DNA from: Anaerococcus sp. Marseille-Q7828
GTDB taxonomy: Bacteria > Bacillota > Clostridia > Tissierellales > Peptoniphilaceae
DNA length: 64,000 nt
Assembly: GCF_949769285.1 (NCBI RefSeq)
Contig: NZ_OX458331.1
Location: forward strand, 434,001-498,000
Reading direction: 5' to 3'
The translations under genes were made by a program, and so were the position numbers. Of the stretch, positions 13,396-23,109 are shown in pieces (the stretch's first letter is position 1; each line of letters starts with the position of its first letter). Below the pieces are notes generated by a model. It had not been told where the DNA came from. It was given only the letters and a program-made list of their open reading frames with translations, and ran no database searches.

Positions 13396-13528
13396 ATTTT
13401 CCTCCTAAAATTTTAATGAAATACTAGTACACAAACATTATAATTAATCTATGTAAATTTTAAATTAAATGGACAAAACTTTTATACTATCATATAATTT
13501 AGTGTAATAATATATTAAAGGATTTATA

Positions 13529-14865
13529 ATGACTAATAATATTACGAAAAAAGATGGTTTTACAAGTAAATTAGGATTTACCCTTGCTTCTATTGGTTCT
13601 GCTGTGGGCATGGGTAATATTTGGCGATTTCCTGTTATGGTTTCGCTCTGGGGTGGTATGAGCTTTTTGCTTCCTTACTTCCTTTTTGTAATCCTCATAG
13701 CTTCTACCGGTGTTATTGAAGAGTTTTCTTTCGGTAGGCTTACAGGTTCTGGACCTGTCCATGCCTTTGGCTTTGCGACAGGCCAAAGAGGAAAGGAAAG
13801 TCTTGGCAAAAAATTAGGAATAATTCCAGTCCTAGGTTCCCTTGCCCTTGCTATTGGTTATACTGCTGTCATGGGTTGGATTTTTAGATATAATTACTTG
13901 GCCATAAATGGTACATTGACAAATTTTGCTGACGATAATTATATGATTGGCATGACTTTTAACAAAACTGCCCTTGCTTTTGGCAATAACTTTTGGATAA
14001 TTGCAGCTGGAATATCTTCTATGATTATTATGTCTTTTGGTATTGCCAAGGGAATCGAAAGAGCAAATAAAATTTTGATGCCAGTTTTATTTATTTTGCT
14101 TCTTGGACTTGCCATATATATTGCCCAAAATCCTGCTGCTTCAAATGGATATCAATATATTTTCAACTTGAACACAGAGATGCTAGCAGACCCCAAACTT
14201 TGGGTTTTTGCCTTTGGCCAGGCATTCTTCTCCCTTTCTATAGCCGGAAATGGGTCAGTAATCTACGGTTCTTACCTATCCAAGGATGAAGATATCCCTT
14301 CTTCTGCAAGAAATATTGCTTTTTTTGACACTTTGGCAGCACTTTTGGCAGCTTTTGTAATCATTCCAGCTATGGCTATCGGATCGGCCGACCTCAATGA
14401 GGGCGGTCCAGGCCTTATGTTTATTTACTTGGTTGGTGTCTTTAATAAGCTTCCAACAGGTAGGATTTTGATGGTTATTTTTTATCTTGCAGTTCTTTTT
14501 GCAGGTTTTCGTCAATAATCAACCTATACGAAGCTCCTTTAGCCTATGTCCAGGAAAGATTTAATCTTAACAGAAAAAAAGCTTCCTTTATCATAAACTC
14601 ACTTGGTATCATATCCGCTATTTTTATCCAGGGTATTATTGGTTCTTGGATGGATTTTGTGTCCATAGTAATCGCCCCACTTGGTGCCCTTCTTGCAGGA
14701 ATCATGTTCTTTTGGATTTTGGATAAGGATATGGCGATCGGTGAGATTAACAAGGGCCGCAAAAAGCCAATTTCATCTTACTTTTATCCTATTGGCAAGT
14801 ACCTATATTGCCTACTAAGCCTCCTTGCCCTAGTTTTGGGTATAACTTTTGGGGGTATTGGTTGA
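13529..14865 (+). pseudogene. NSS-family sodium symporter broken by a frameshift
   Basis: The first 329 codons match the intact paralogue at 18978-20318 almost continuously (GSAVGMGNIWRFPVMVSLWGG; GQAFFSLSIAGNGSVIYGSY). After GCAGGT at 14501-14506 one base is missing relative to the paralogue: the local frame ends GFRQ-stop, while the -1 frame continues as SSIINLYEAPLAYVQERFNL and runs through ...GITFGGIG to a stop at 14865. The whole protein would be about 445 residues. This is either a real decay event in one of two tandem transporter copies or a sequencing error; the remainder shows no other damage. Confidence 0.85.
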
Positions 14866-14880
14866 AATAGTAAGCACATT

Positions 14881-14917
14881 AAAAGAGACCCACTAGTAAA
14901 TCTAGCTAGGTCTCTTA
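14881..14917 (+). terminator. Rho-independent terminator after the NSS pseudogene
   Basis: AAAAGAGACC...GGTCTCTTAT hairpin with extra inner CTAG pairing. A-rich on the left and T-rich on the right, so it could serve both converging genes (the broken symporter and the PdxR-like regulator ending at 14964). Confidence 0.6.
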
Positions 14918-14963
14918 TCTACTGATTGGATAATTTTTTTACATAACTCACTTATTGAGCAAC

Positions 14964-16322
14964 TTATTTTAATAGTTTTTTTACCTCATCAGCCATAATG
15001 TCTAATCCTTTATCAATTTCATCGAAACTAAGTTTAGCAAATCCAATTAAGTATTCATTGTCAAATCCTTTATTATCCTGAGTATAAGTATTGATAGGTT
15101 TAATTTTAACTCCCCTATCTTTAAGATTATTTATAAGCTCATTTTCGTCTATAGGTGGTGTTTTCAAAACAAAGGAAATTCCTGGATTTGTAGAAATTAT
15201 TTTTATGTACTTTGAGTCCTTTAGCTTATCTGTTATATAATCGTATTTTTTCGAATAACTCACTCTCATTCTATTAACTTGTTTTTCAAAATAACCCCTA
15301 TCAATAAAATAAGAAACTGCTTCTTGAACAAAATTAGATACCGAACACCTTAAAATATTTAGTTTATCAAAGTGGTTATTTACAAGATGCATAGGTAAAA
15401 CCATATAGCTTATTCTAACCGCAGGGCTGATTGTTCTTGAAAAATTTCCAAAATATATGACCTTATCATTAATATCCATACTCATCAAAGGATAAATTTT
15501 ATCTAACTTATATTTAAATTCAGCATCATAATCATTTTCTATAATATATCTATCATCTCTTTCACTTGCCCAATTCAGCAAAGAGACTCTAGTATTGTAA
15601 TCCATAAAATAAGTTAGAGGGAATTGTCTTGCTGGTGTTACCACAGGCAAGCTAATATCTGGGTCAATTTTATCAACTATAACCCCCTTTTCTGAAATCT
15701 CCATTGGCAAATTGTTTATATTTTTAAAAATAGAATTTGGTGTATATTGGTAACTCGGATTTTCAAAACCAAAAATTTTATCAGGGAAAATTAGCTTCAA
15801 TATCATAAATAACTCATAAGACCCAGGTGCAACAATGATTTGCTCTTCGCTGACATTAATATTTCTAGCGACTTTAATATAATTTTTTATGGAAGTCCTA
15901 AGGTTAATACTACCTTTAGGATCATCTTGGCTTATAACATCCATTTTCCCAGAAACAATTGTGTTCTTGAATGATTTTCCTAAATTAGTGTAATCAAAAT
16001 ATTTATCACCCACTCCACTGAATGAAAAGTCATACTTAATTGAATTGCAAGCTGTAACCATATTCTCCATAGGATTTTGTTTTTCTATACGATTATTTAA
16101 AGGGTCTATTTTACTTACAAAATAACCATTCCTATATTGAGAATAGATAAGGCCTTCTATCTCCAATAATTCATAAGCATAAATTACGGAATTTTTTGAT
16201 ATACCTGCACTTGAGGATAAGCTTCTTATAGATGGAAGTTTTTGTCCTTCCTTGAAAGTACCATCTAAAATCTTATCTTTAAAATCAGTATAAACTTTTT
16301 CATAAATAAAATTTTTACTCAT
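14964..16322 (-). CDS. pdxR: MocR-family regulator, PdxR-like
   Basis: A 452-residue fusion of an N-terminal GntR winged helix (residues 1-70; GTFKEGQKLPSIRSLSSSAGISKNSV-like) and a C-terminal fold-type I aminotransferase domain that binds PLP as effector. Aminotransferase-like segments include IVAPGSYELFMILK, the ENDYDAEFKYK patch and FGNFSRTISPAVRISYMV, where the PLP lysine would be expected. At that site I read FSRTISP, not the usual SKTLAP, so Schiff-base formation is uncertain. It is divergently placed 80 nt from pdxS, the usual arrangement for PdxR, which activates pdxS when PLP is scarce. The target assignment is inferred from position. Confidence 0.85.
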   Translation of the reverse strand: MSKNFIYEKVYTDFKDKILDGTFKEGQKLPSIRSLSSSAGISKNSVIYAYELLEIEGLIYSQYRNGYFVSKIDPLNNRIEKQNPMENMVTACNSIKYDFSFSGVGDKYFDYTNLGKSFKNTIVSGKMDVISQDDPKGSINLRTSIKNYIKVARNINVSEEQIIVAPGSYELFMILKLIFPDKIFGFENPSYQYTPNSIFKNINNLPMEISEKGVIVDKIDPDISLPVVTPARQFPLTYFMDYNTRVSLLNWASERDDRYIIENDYDAEFKYKLDKIYPLMSMDINDKVIYFGNFSRTISPAVRISYMVLPMHLVNNHFDKLNILRCSVSNFVQEAVSYFIDRGYFEKQVNRMRVSYSKKYDYITDKLKDSKYIKIISTNPGISFVLKTPPIDENELINNLKDRGVKIKPINTYTQDNKGFDNEYLIGFAKLSFDEIDKGLDIMADEVKKLLK

Positions 16323-16402
16323 TTTCTGTATCCCTTTTTAAAATTCATTTTGTCACTTTTATTATTACTATACCTGTTTTAGAATAAGGGCAGGAGGTAA
16401 TT

Positions 16403-17254
16403 ATGGACTTCGAAAAGATAAACAGCTCTCTTAAATCCGGAGTGATTATGGATGTTGTAAATGTAGAACAAGCTAAAATAGCTGAAAATGCAGGTGCTGT
16501 AGCGGTTATGGCTCTTGAAAGAGTACCAGCTGATATAAGAGCGGCCGGTGGTGTTTCAAGAATGAGTGATCCTGAAATGATTCTTAAAATAAAAGAGTCA
16601 GTGAGCATACCTGTTATGGCAAAAGTAAGGATTGGACACTTTGTAGAAGCTCAAATACTAGAGGCTCTTGAAATCGATTACATAGATGAGTCAGAAGTAT
16701 TAACACCAGCCGATGATTTTAATCACATTGATAAAAAGGTTTTCAAAACTCCTTTTGTATGTGGTGCAAGAAACTTATCTGAAGCACTAAGAAGAATTAA
16801 AGAAGGTGCTGCTATGATAAGAACAAAAGGTGAAGCTGGTACAGGTGATGTGGTTCAAGCTGTAAGACATTTAAGAACTATTACTACACAAATGGCTGAA
16901 GTTGCTGCTTTAAGAGACGATCAGTTATACACAAAAGCTAAAGAACTTGAAGTTGACTATGAACTTTTAAAATATGTTAAAGAGAATAAGAAACTTCCAG
17001 TACTTAACTTCTCAGCAGGTGGGGTTGCAACTCCAGCAGATGCAGCTTTAATGAGACAGCTTGGAGCTGAAGGTGTTTTTGTTGGTAGTGGTATCTTTAA
17101 ATCTGGTGATCCAGAAAAAAGAGCTAAAGCAATAGTAAAAGCAGTAGCAAACTATGATGATCCAAAAGTTTTATTAGAAGTATCTAAAAACCTAGGTGAA
17201 GCCATGGTTGGAATTAACAAAGACGAAATCGAACAAATAATGGAATTAAGATAA
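16403..17254 (+). CDS. pdxS: Pyridoxal 5'-phosphate synthase subunit PdxS
   Basis: A 283-residue (beta/alpha)8 enzyme that builds PLP from ribose 5-phosphate, glyceraldehyde 3-phosphate and ammonia. Highly conserved blocks are present: [31 protein letters not shown], the active-site lysine region [27 protein letters not shown] and [14 protein letters not shown]. It starts 14 nt after an AGGAGG site. The usual partner gene pdxT (the glutaminase that supplies ammonia) does not follow; instead a PLP-dependent lyase starts 14 nt downstream. PdxT may be encoded elsewhere, or free ammonia may be used. Confidence 0.96.
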   Translation: MDFEKINSSLKSGVIMDVVNVEQAKIAENAGAVAVMALERVPADIRAAGGVSRMSDPEMILKIKESVSIPVMAKVRIGHFVEAQILEALEIDYIDESEVLTPADDFNHIDKKVFKTPFVCGARNLSEALRRIKEGAAMIRTKGEAGTGDVVQAVRHLRTITTQMAEVAALRDDQLYTKAKELEVDYELLKYVKENKKLPVLNFSAGGVATPADAALMRQLGAEGVFVGSGIFKSGDPEKRAKAIVKAVANYDDPKVLLEVSKNLGEAMVGINKDEIEQIMELR

Positions 17255-17268
17255 AAGGAGATTAAATT

Positions 17269-18909
17269 ATGACTAAAGAATACAAATTAAACGTACCTAC
17301 ACCAAAATCTTTCTCATTTGTAAAAAGAGATATTCAAAATGTTACTATCGAACAACGTGAAGAAGCATTAAAAAGAACCCACTACAACGAATTTGCTTTC
17401 CCAGCTGGTATGCTTACAGTAGATATGTTATCAGACTCTGGTACTACAGCAATGAATGATAGACAATGGGCTGCAATGTTCATGGGTGATGAATCCTACG
17501 GAAGAAATAATGGTTACTATGTACTTCTAGAAGCATTTAGAGATTGTTTCGAAAGAGGAGATGACCAAAAAAGGCCAGTAGATATGATTTTATCTGGTGA
17601 AAAAGATATTGATAAATTAATGGACGAACTTTACCTTTGCGAATACGAAGGTGGTTTATTCAACGGTGGAGCTGCTCAATTAGAAAGACCAAATACTTTC
17701 ATAATGCCACAAGGCCGTGCCGCTGAATCAGTATTATTTGAAATCGTTAAAAAAATCTTAGCAGATAGATATCCTGATAAACAATTTGTAATTCCTTCTA
17801 ATGGTCACTTTGATACAACAGAAGGTAATATCAAACAAATGGGATCTATTCCAAGAAACCTTTATAACAAAGACTTACTATTAGAAGTTCCTGAAGGTGG
17901 AGAATACGAAGTAAACCCATTCAAAGGTGACATGGACATCGACAAACTTAGAGAACTAATTGAAAAAGTAGGTCCAGAAAATGTACCACTTATTTATACA
18001 ACAATTACAAACAATACAGTTTGTGGACAAGCTGTTTCAATGAAATCTATCAAAGCAACAGCTGAAGTTGCAAAAGAATATGACATTCCTTTCATGTTTG
18101 ATGCTGCTAGATGGGCAGAAAACTGCTACTTCATCAAAGAAAACGAAGAAGGATACAAAGATAAATCAATCCCAGAAATAGCTAAAGAAATGTTCTCATA
18201 CTGTGACGGATTTACTGCATCTCTTAAAAAAGATGGTCACGCAAACATGGGTGGTGTGTTAGCATTTAGAGATAAAGGTACTTTCTGGAGAAAATTCTCT
18301 GACTTTGATGAAAATGGCAATGTAACAAATGATGTTGGAATTAAAATTAAAGTAAAACAAATTTCATCATACGGTAACGATTCATATGGTGGAATGAGTG
18401 GTCACGATATAATGGCATTAACAGTAGGTCTATATCAATGCTGTGATTTCAACTACCTTGAAGAAAGAGTTGGTCAATGTAACTACCTAGCAAAAGGCTT
18501 CTACGATGCAGGAGTTAAAGGTGTTGTACTTCCAGCTGGTGGACACGGTGTTTACATCAACATGGACGAATTCTTTGACGGCAAAAGAGGACATGATACA
18601 TTTGCCGGAGAAGGTTTCAGCTTAGAGCTTATCAGAAGATACGGTATAAGAGTATCAGAACTAGGTGACTATTCAATGGAATATGATCTAAAAACTCCAG
18701 AACAACAAGAAGAATTAGTAAACGTTGTAAGATTTGCAATCAACCGTAGCATGTACTCAAAAGAACACTTAGACTATGTAATTGCTGCTGTAAAAGCACT
18801 TTATGAAGATAGAGAATCTATTCCAAACATGAGGATTACAGCTGGTCATGAACTACCAATGAGACACTTCCACGCATTCCTTGAACCATATCCAAACGAA
18901 GAAAAATAA
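17269..18909 (+). CDS. Tryptophanase/tyrosine phenol-lyase family enzyme, long form
   Basis: A 546-residue PLP-dependent beta-eliminating lyase. Family marks are TVDMLSDSGTTAM, the PLP aspartate region FMFDAARWAEN, and the PLP lysine motif SLKKDGHANMGG (Lys at about 321). It is about 75-90 residues longer than typical tryptophanases and tyrosine phenol-lyases (about 456-471), with much of the extra length before the active lysine. The expected reaction splits an aromatic amino acid into pyruvate, ammonia and indole or phenol. Which amino acid is used cannot be told by eye. Co-transcription with pdxS (its cofactor source) and an NSS amino-acid symporter fits amino-acid catabolism. Confidence 0.88.
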   Translation: MTKEYKLNVPTPKSFSFVKRDIQNVTIEQREEALKRTHYNEFAFPAGMLTVDMLSDSGTTAMNDRQWAAMFMGDESYGRNNGYYVLLEAFRDCFERGDDQKRPVDMILSGEKDIDKLMDELYLCEYEGGLFNGGAAQLERPNTFIMPQGRAAESVLFEIVKKILADRYPDKQFVIPSNGHFDTTEGNIKQMGSIPRNLYNKDLLLEVPEGGEYEVNPFKGDMDIDKLRELIEKVGPENVPLIYTTITNNTVCGQAVSMKSIKATAEVAKEYDIPFMFDAARWAENCYFIKENEEGYKDKSIPEIAKEMFSYCDGFTASLKKDGHANMGGVLAFRDKGTFWRKFSDFDENGNVTNDVGIKIKVKQISSYGNDSYGGMSGHDIMALTVGLYQCCDFNYLEERVGQCNYLAKGFYDAGVKGVVLPAGGHGVYINMDEFFDGKRGHDTFAGEGFSLELIRRYGIRVSELGDYSMEYDLKTPEQQEELVNVVRFAINRSMYSKEHLDYVIAAVKALYEDRESIPNMRITAGHELPMRHFHAFLEPYPNEEK

Positions 18910-18927
18910 TAAGTAAATGGCTAATAA

Positions 18928-18946
18928 CTCCCAGTTTAACTGGGAG
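18928..18946 (+). other. Intercistronic hairpin
   Basis: CTCCCAG-TTTAA-CTGGGAG: a perfect 7-bp stem between the lyase and symporter genes with no U-run after it. It may stabilise or partially attenuate the transcript between the two genes rather than end it. Confidence 0.5.
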
Positions 18947-18977
18947 ATATTAGTATATATAAATGAGGTGTTTTAAT

Positions 18978-20318
18978 ATGACTGACAATACAGTAAAACA
19001 AAGAGATGGATTCACCAGTAAGTGGGGCTTCATACTAGCTTGTATAGGTTCAGCAGTAGGAATGGGAAACCTTTGGAGATTCCCAGTAATGGTATCCTTA
19101 TTTGGCGGTATGACTTTCTTAATCCCATATTTTATATTTGTTATCCTTATTGGATCTACAGGGGTAATCGAAGAATTCTCATTAGGAAGACTAGCTCAAG
19201 CAGGACCTGTTGGAGCTTTTGGTTATTGTACAGGTACAAAAGGAAATAAAGAAACTGGAAGAAAATTAGGTATCATTCCAGTTTTAGGTTCTATGGCACT
19301 TGCTATAGGATACACTTGTGTTATGGGTTGGATTTTTAAATATACATGGCTTGCCATAAATGGCACACTATCAGGCTTTGGTGGAGACATGGGTACTATC
19401 GCTGGAACATTTGAATCCACTGCCACATCTTTCGGTAATAACATTTGGCTTATAATTGCTGGAATCGTTTCCCTAATTATAATGTCTATGGGAGTTGCTG
19501 ACGGTATTGAAAAAGCTAATAAATTCTTAATGCCATTACTATTTATATTATTAGTAGGACTTGGTGTATACATAGCTTTTCAACCAAACGCAAGCAATGG
19601 TTTTAAATATATATTTACGGTAAATCCAGATATGCTTAAAGATCCAAAGCTTTGGATCTTTGCCTTTGGTCAAGCATTTTTCTCACTTTCTATAGCTGGT
19701 AATGGTTCAGTTATCTATGGTTCTTATCTACCAAAATCAGAAGACCTTCCAAGTTCAGCTAGAAACGTTGCTATATTTGATACAATCTCAGCACTAGTTG
19801 CAGCTTTAGTAATCATACCAGCTATGGCAGTTGGTGGCGCAGAACTAAGTGAGGGTGGTCCTGGACTTATGTTTATATATCTTGTAAACGTATTCAATCA
19901 AATGGCTGGTGGTAGGATAATTATGATGGTATTCTACATAGCTGTGCTATTTGCCGGTGTATCATCTATCATTAACCTTTATGAAGCTCCTGTAGCTTAT
20001 TTACAAGAAGAATTCAACTTTGAAAGACCAAAAGCAGCTGCTACTATAAATATTATAGGTATCATAGTAGCCATATTTATTCAAGGTATAGTTGGCGAAT
20101 GGATGGATGCTGTTAGTATCTACGTAGCTCCACTAGGTGCTCTTCTAGCAGGTGTAATGTTCTTCTGGGTGCTTGATGAAAAAACAGCTCTTGCTGAAGT
20201 TAACCTCGGACGTAAAAAACCAATCGGTAATTGGTTTATACCATTAGGTAAATACTTATACTGTGCTATGGCAATAATTGCTCTAATAGCAGGAGCTATA
20301 CTTGGCGGTATTGGTTGA
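18978..20318 (+). CDS. NSS-family Na+-dependent amino-acid symporter
   Basis: About 446 residues with roughly 11-12 membrane helices, the LeuT/MhsT/TnaT fold. The sodium-site motif GSAVGMGNLWRFPVMV is in the first helix and AFGQAFFSLSIAGNGSVIYGSY in the sixth. The chosen ATG (18978) is preceded by GAGGTG; an in-frame ATG at 18963 overlaps that ribosome site. Known family members import tryptophan or other neutral amino acids, and a TnaT gene next to tnaA is documented in Symbiobacterium. Here it follows the lyase gene and so probably imports its substrate. Confidence 0.9.
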   Translation: MTDNTVKQRDGFTSKWGFILACIGSAVGMGNLWRFPVMVSLFGGMTFLIPYFIFVILIGSTGVIEEFSLGRLAQAGPVGAFGYCTGTKGNKETGRKLGIIPVLGSMALAIGYTCVMGWIFKYTWLAINGTLSGFGGDMGTIAGTFESTATSFGNNIWLIIAGIVSLIIMSMGVADGIEKANKFLMPLLFILLVGLGVYIAFQPNASNGFKYIFTVNPDMLKDPKLWIFAFGQAFFSLSIAGNGSVIYGSYLPKSEDLPSSARNVAIFDTISALVAALVIIPAMAVGGAELSEGGPGLMFIYLVNVFNQMAGGRIIMMVFYIAVLFAGVSSIINLYEAPVAYLQEEFNFERPKAAATINIIGIIVAIFIQGIVGEWMDAVSIYVAPLGALLAGVMFFWVLDEKTALAEVNLGRKKPIGNWFIPLGKYLYCAMAIIALIAGAILGGIG

Positions 20319-20386
20319 GTAAATTTAATAAAATTTACTAAAAAACAGTTTAATTTACAGATAAATGAAGTCCTAATAATCTTAAA

Positions 20387-20420
20387 AGAGGCATTGCTGA
20401 TATATTTCAGTAATGCCTCT
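20387..20420. terminator. Bidirectional terminator between symporter and pepF
   Basis: 14-bp stem AGAGGCATTGCTGA / TCAGTAATGCCTCT (one G-U) with loop TATATT, A-rich on the left and T-rich on the right. It sits between two converging genes. Confidence 0.85.
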
Positions 20421-20428
20421 CTTATTTC

Positions 20429-22210
20429 TTACATTATCGCTTTTCTTAAATCTTCTAGAGCTTGTCTTGCTACATCCATTGCTTTTTGCATTGCGTCTTT
20501 GTTTGTCATGTCAACGCCTGCTTTTTTAAGGACATCTATTGGATATTCGCTTTCTCCTGCTTTTAGGTAGTTTAGGTAAGCTTGTCTGTCTTCATCTGTT
20601 CCTTTTAGGATTTTTTGGCTTAGTGCTACTGCTGACATAAATCCTGTTGCGTATTGGAATACGTAGTAGAACATGTAGAAGTGTGGTATTCTTGACCATT
20701 CTGCTGAGATGAACTCATCAACTTCAATATCATCTCCAAAGTAATCGCGGTTTAGGTCGCCGTATACTTGGTTTAGTTTTGCTGCTGGAATTGGTTCTCC
20801 ATTTGCTACTAGTTTGTTTACTTCGTGTTCAAATTCTGCAAACATTGTTTGTCTAAATACTGTTGATTTGAATTGGTTTACAAAGTAATTTAATAGGTAG
20901 GCAGTTTCTGCTTCACTTTGTGAGTTTTTGAGCATGTAGTCAAGTAGTAACAACTCATTTGTGGTTGATGCAATTTCTGCTAGGAAAATTGAGTATGAAC
21001 CATAAATAAATGGTTGGGTTTTTCTTGTGTAGTATGAGTGCATTGAGTGGCCAAGTTCGTGAGCTATGGTAAATACATCGTTTATTGTGTTTGTGTGGTT
21101 TAGTAGAATGTATGGTTGGGTGTCATATGAACCTGATGAGTAGGCTCCAGATCTCTTACCTTCGTTTGGCATAACGTCAAACCATCTTTGTTCAAAGCCT
21201 TTTCTTGCAACTTCAACGTATTCTTCGCCTAGTGGTTTGATTGCTTCAAGTACTATGTCACGAGCTTCGTCAAATTCTATCTTTCTATCGTAATCTTTTA
21301 CTAGTGGCACGTAGATGTCGTGGAATCCAAGATCATCTACTCCTAAAAATTCCTTACGAAGTGTAGTGTAGTCTCTGTGGATATCCATATTGTCGTGAAC
21401 TACTTCAATAAGGTTGTCATATATTGCTTCATCAAGGTTATTTGCAGATAGGCTCATTTGGCGAGCAGAGTCGTATTTTCTAAGTTTTGATTCGATATTA
21501 TGGCTTGTAATTTCTCCATCTAATAAAGAAGCTGCTGTGTTTTCAAATTGTTTGTAAACTTTATAATATGTTTCATAAACTTTGCGTCTGAAATTACGGT
21601 CCTGATCTTCTTCTAATGTTGTGAAGTTCGCATCAGAAAGTTCGATTTCTTCGCCGTCTTTTTCTACTGATGGGAATTTTATATCAGCATTTGAGAAAAT
21701 CATATAAGTTGATACAGGATTTTCTGCTAATTTTGAAAAGCTTGCTATAACTTTTTCTTCATTTTCACCTAATACGTGGTCTTTGCTTCTAAACAAGTCT
21801 TCAAAGTAGTGGTCATAGATTTTTAATTCTTCTTTTTCACCAAGCATTTTCTTGATGTCTTCATAGTCAGCAGCTAAGATTTCTGGTGTGATAAATGATA
21901 ATTTTTCAGATATTTCAGACCCTGCTATAGATGATGTTTGGCTCATTTCTTGGTAAGTGCTATTAGCTGTATCTTCATCTGATCTTAAGTGACCGTAAAC
22001 TGCTGCCTTGTAAAATTTTCTCATTAACTTTTCATAATCTTTTAGGAAAGCTAAAAGTGTGTCAGCATTTTCTGTGATTTTGCCCTTATAGTCTGTAAGT
22101 TTATCAGCAAGTTCTCTTGCTTCTTTGACTTCGCTGTAGTAATCTTCATCACTTTTATAGATTAAAGAAGTGTCCCACTTTAATCTTTCATCAATTTCAT
22201 TTCTTTTCAT
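20429..22210 (-). CDS. pepF: Oligoendopeptidase F
   Basis: About 593 residues, an M3B zinc metallopeptidase that cleaves short peptides in the cytoplasm. The zinc motif HELGHSMHSYYT is present at about residues 385-396, followed by the third ligand Glu in FLAEIASTTNE. The length is normal for PepF (about 600). I start at the ATG at 22210 because AAAGGAG lies 7 nt upstream; an in-frame ATG at 22231 lacks such a site. It is the last gene of a minus-strand run with a lipoprotein and a rhomboid protease. Confidence 0.95.
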   Translation of the reverse strand: MKRNEIDERLKWDTSLIYKSDEDYYSEVKEARELADKLTDYKGKITENADTLLAFLKDYEKLMRKFYKAAVYGHLRSDEDTANSTYQEMSQTSSIAGSEISEKLSFITPEILAADYEDIKKMLGEKEELKIYDHYFEDLFRSKDHVLGENEEKVIASFSKLAENPVSTYMIFSNADIKFPSVEKDGEEIELSDANFTTLEEDQDRNFRRKVYETYYKVYKQFENTAASLLDGEITSHNIESKLRKYDSARQMSLSANNLDEAIYDNLIEVVHDNMDIHRDYTTLRKEFLGVDDLGFHDIYVPLVKDYDRKIEFDEARDIVLEAIKPLGEEYVEVARKGFEQRWFDVMPNEGKRSGAYSSGSYDTQPYILLNHTNTINDVFTIAHELGHSMHSYYTRKTQPFIYGSYSIFLAEIASTTNELLLLDYMLKNSQSEAETAYLLNYFVNQFKSTVFRQTMFAEFEHEVNKLVANGEPIPAAKLNQVYGDLNRDYFGDDIEVDEFISAEWSRIPHFYMFYYVFQYATGFMSAVALSQKILKGTDEDRQAYLNYLKAGESEYPIDVLKKAGVDMTNKDAMQKAMDVARQALEDLRKAIM

Positions 22211-22231
22211 AAATTCTCCTTTTAAAGCCAT

Positions 22232-23101
22232 TTATTTTTCTAAATCAATTCTAGATCCTTGGTCTATTGGATCATTTGTTGTCCTTGCTAATAATATCCT
22301 ATTTTCCATTTTTATATCAGGTATATAACCTATGTCCATATCCTTGCCATCTACTCTGCCTACTACCGGTCTAGTTTTGATGCCATAGACATCAAGTAAG
22401 CTTGGCAGATGATTATTCTCCTTATCTATCCTTGCCTTGATTGCTTGGTCAATAGTTCCTGGAAGTTCTGCTTCTGGCGCTTCTACTATCTCTCCCAATC
22501 TTTCAACTGTCGGATTTATATTATCGATCGAATTTCTAAATACCAAATAGTCAATCAGACCCATAAATTTGTTAAATAGATAATAGGCACTGTAGGTATC
22601 TCCATTTGACTGGCCAACTAGACTTACCAATAGCATTTGTCCTGATTCTGAATCTATCACATCATAGGCTACAGTCGAACTAAGACCGACAAAGCCTGCT
22701 ATAGGTCCGAATTCCCTTTCGACAAATTCGTCATTTCTATTGTAGGATAGATAAGTGGAATATCCTCCAGGAATTTGCACCGATTGCATTAAGGAAATGC
22801 CTATTTGTGTATTGCCAATTTTGGTATCGACGACATTTCCAAGGTTTTTTGACGGGTCCAAAGACATACCGCTGTTGCCCTTGCCATAGTATTCTTCAAA
22901 GTCTATCTTATCGCTAGTATCCTCGCTTTGGCTAGGATTCTTGTCATCATCACTTGCCGCAACATATGTGATTTTGGGCATAGTTACATCATCAGAGTTT
23001 TGTTCTTGCTTGTTAAATTTCGCCTCAAAGTCAGACCTGGATTCAAAGTCACAAGCTGATAAGGCAAATACAAGAGATATGATAACTAGTATTCTTTTCA
23101 T
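22232..23101 (-). CDS. Predicted lipoprotein of unknown function
   Basis: 289 residues. The N-terminus is a lipoprotein signal with lipobox LSAC at about residue 16, then a polar Asp/Ser-rich linker (EQNSDDVTMPK; NPSQSEDTSDK). The remaining domain has several beta-like segments (TKIGNTQIGISLMQ; GYSTYLSYNRN) and no family I recognise. It lies 8 nt after the rhomboid gene and 21 nt before pepF, so all three are probably one transcript. A surface or envelope role follows only from the signal. Confidence 0.75.
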   Translation of the reverse strand: MKRILVIISLVFALSACDFESRSDFEAKFNKQEQNSDDVTMPKITYVAASDDDKNPSQSEDTSDKIDFEEYYGKGNSGMSLDPSKNLGNVVDTKIGNTQIGISLMQSVQIPGGYSTYLSYNRNDEFVEREFGPIAGFVGLSSTVAYDVIDSESGQMLLVSLVGQSNGDTYSAYYLFNKFMGLIDYLVFRNSIDNINPTVERLGEIVEAPEAELPGTIDQAIKARIDKENNHLPSLLDVYGIKTRPVVGRVDGKDMDIGYIPDIKMENRILLARTTNDPIDQGSRIDLEK

Positions 23102-23109
23102 ATGTCACC

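Noticed and set aside
18963-18977. Earlier ATG for the NSS symporter
   Set aside because: It overlaps the GAGGTG ribosome site that serves the ATG at 18978.
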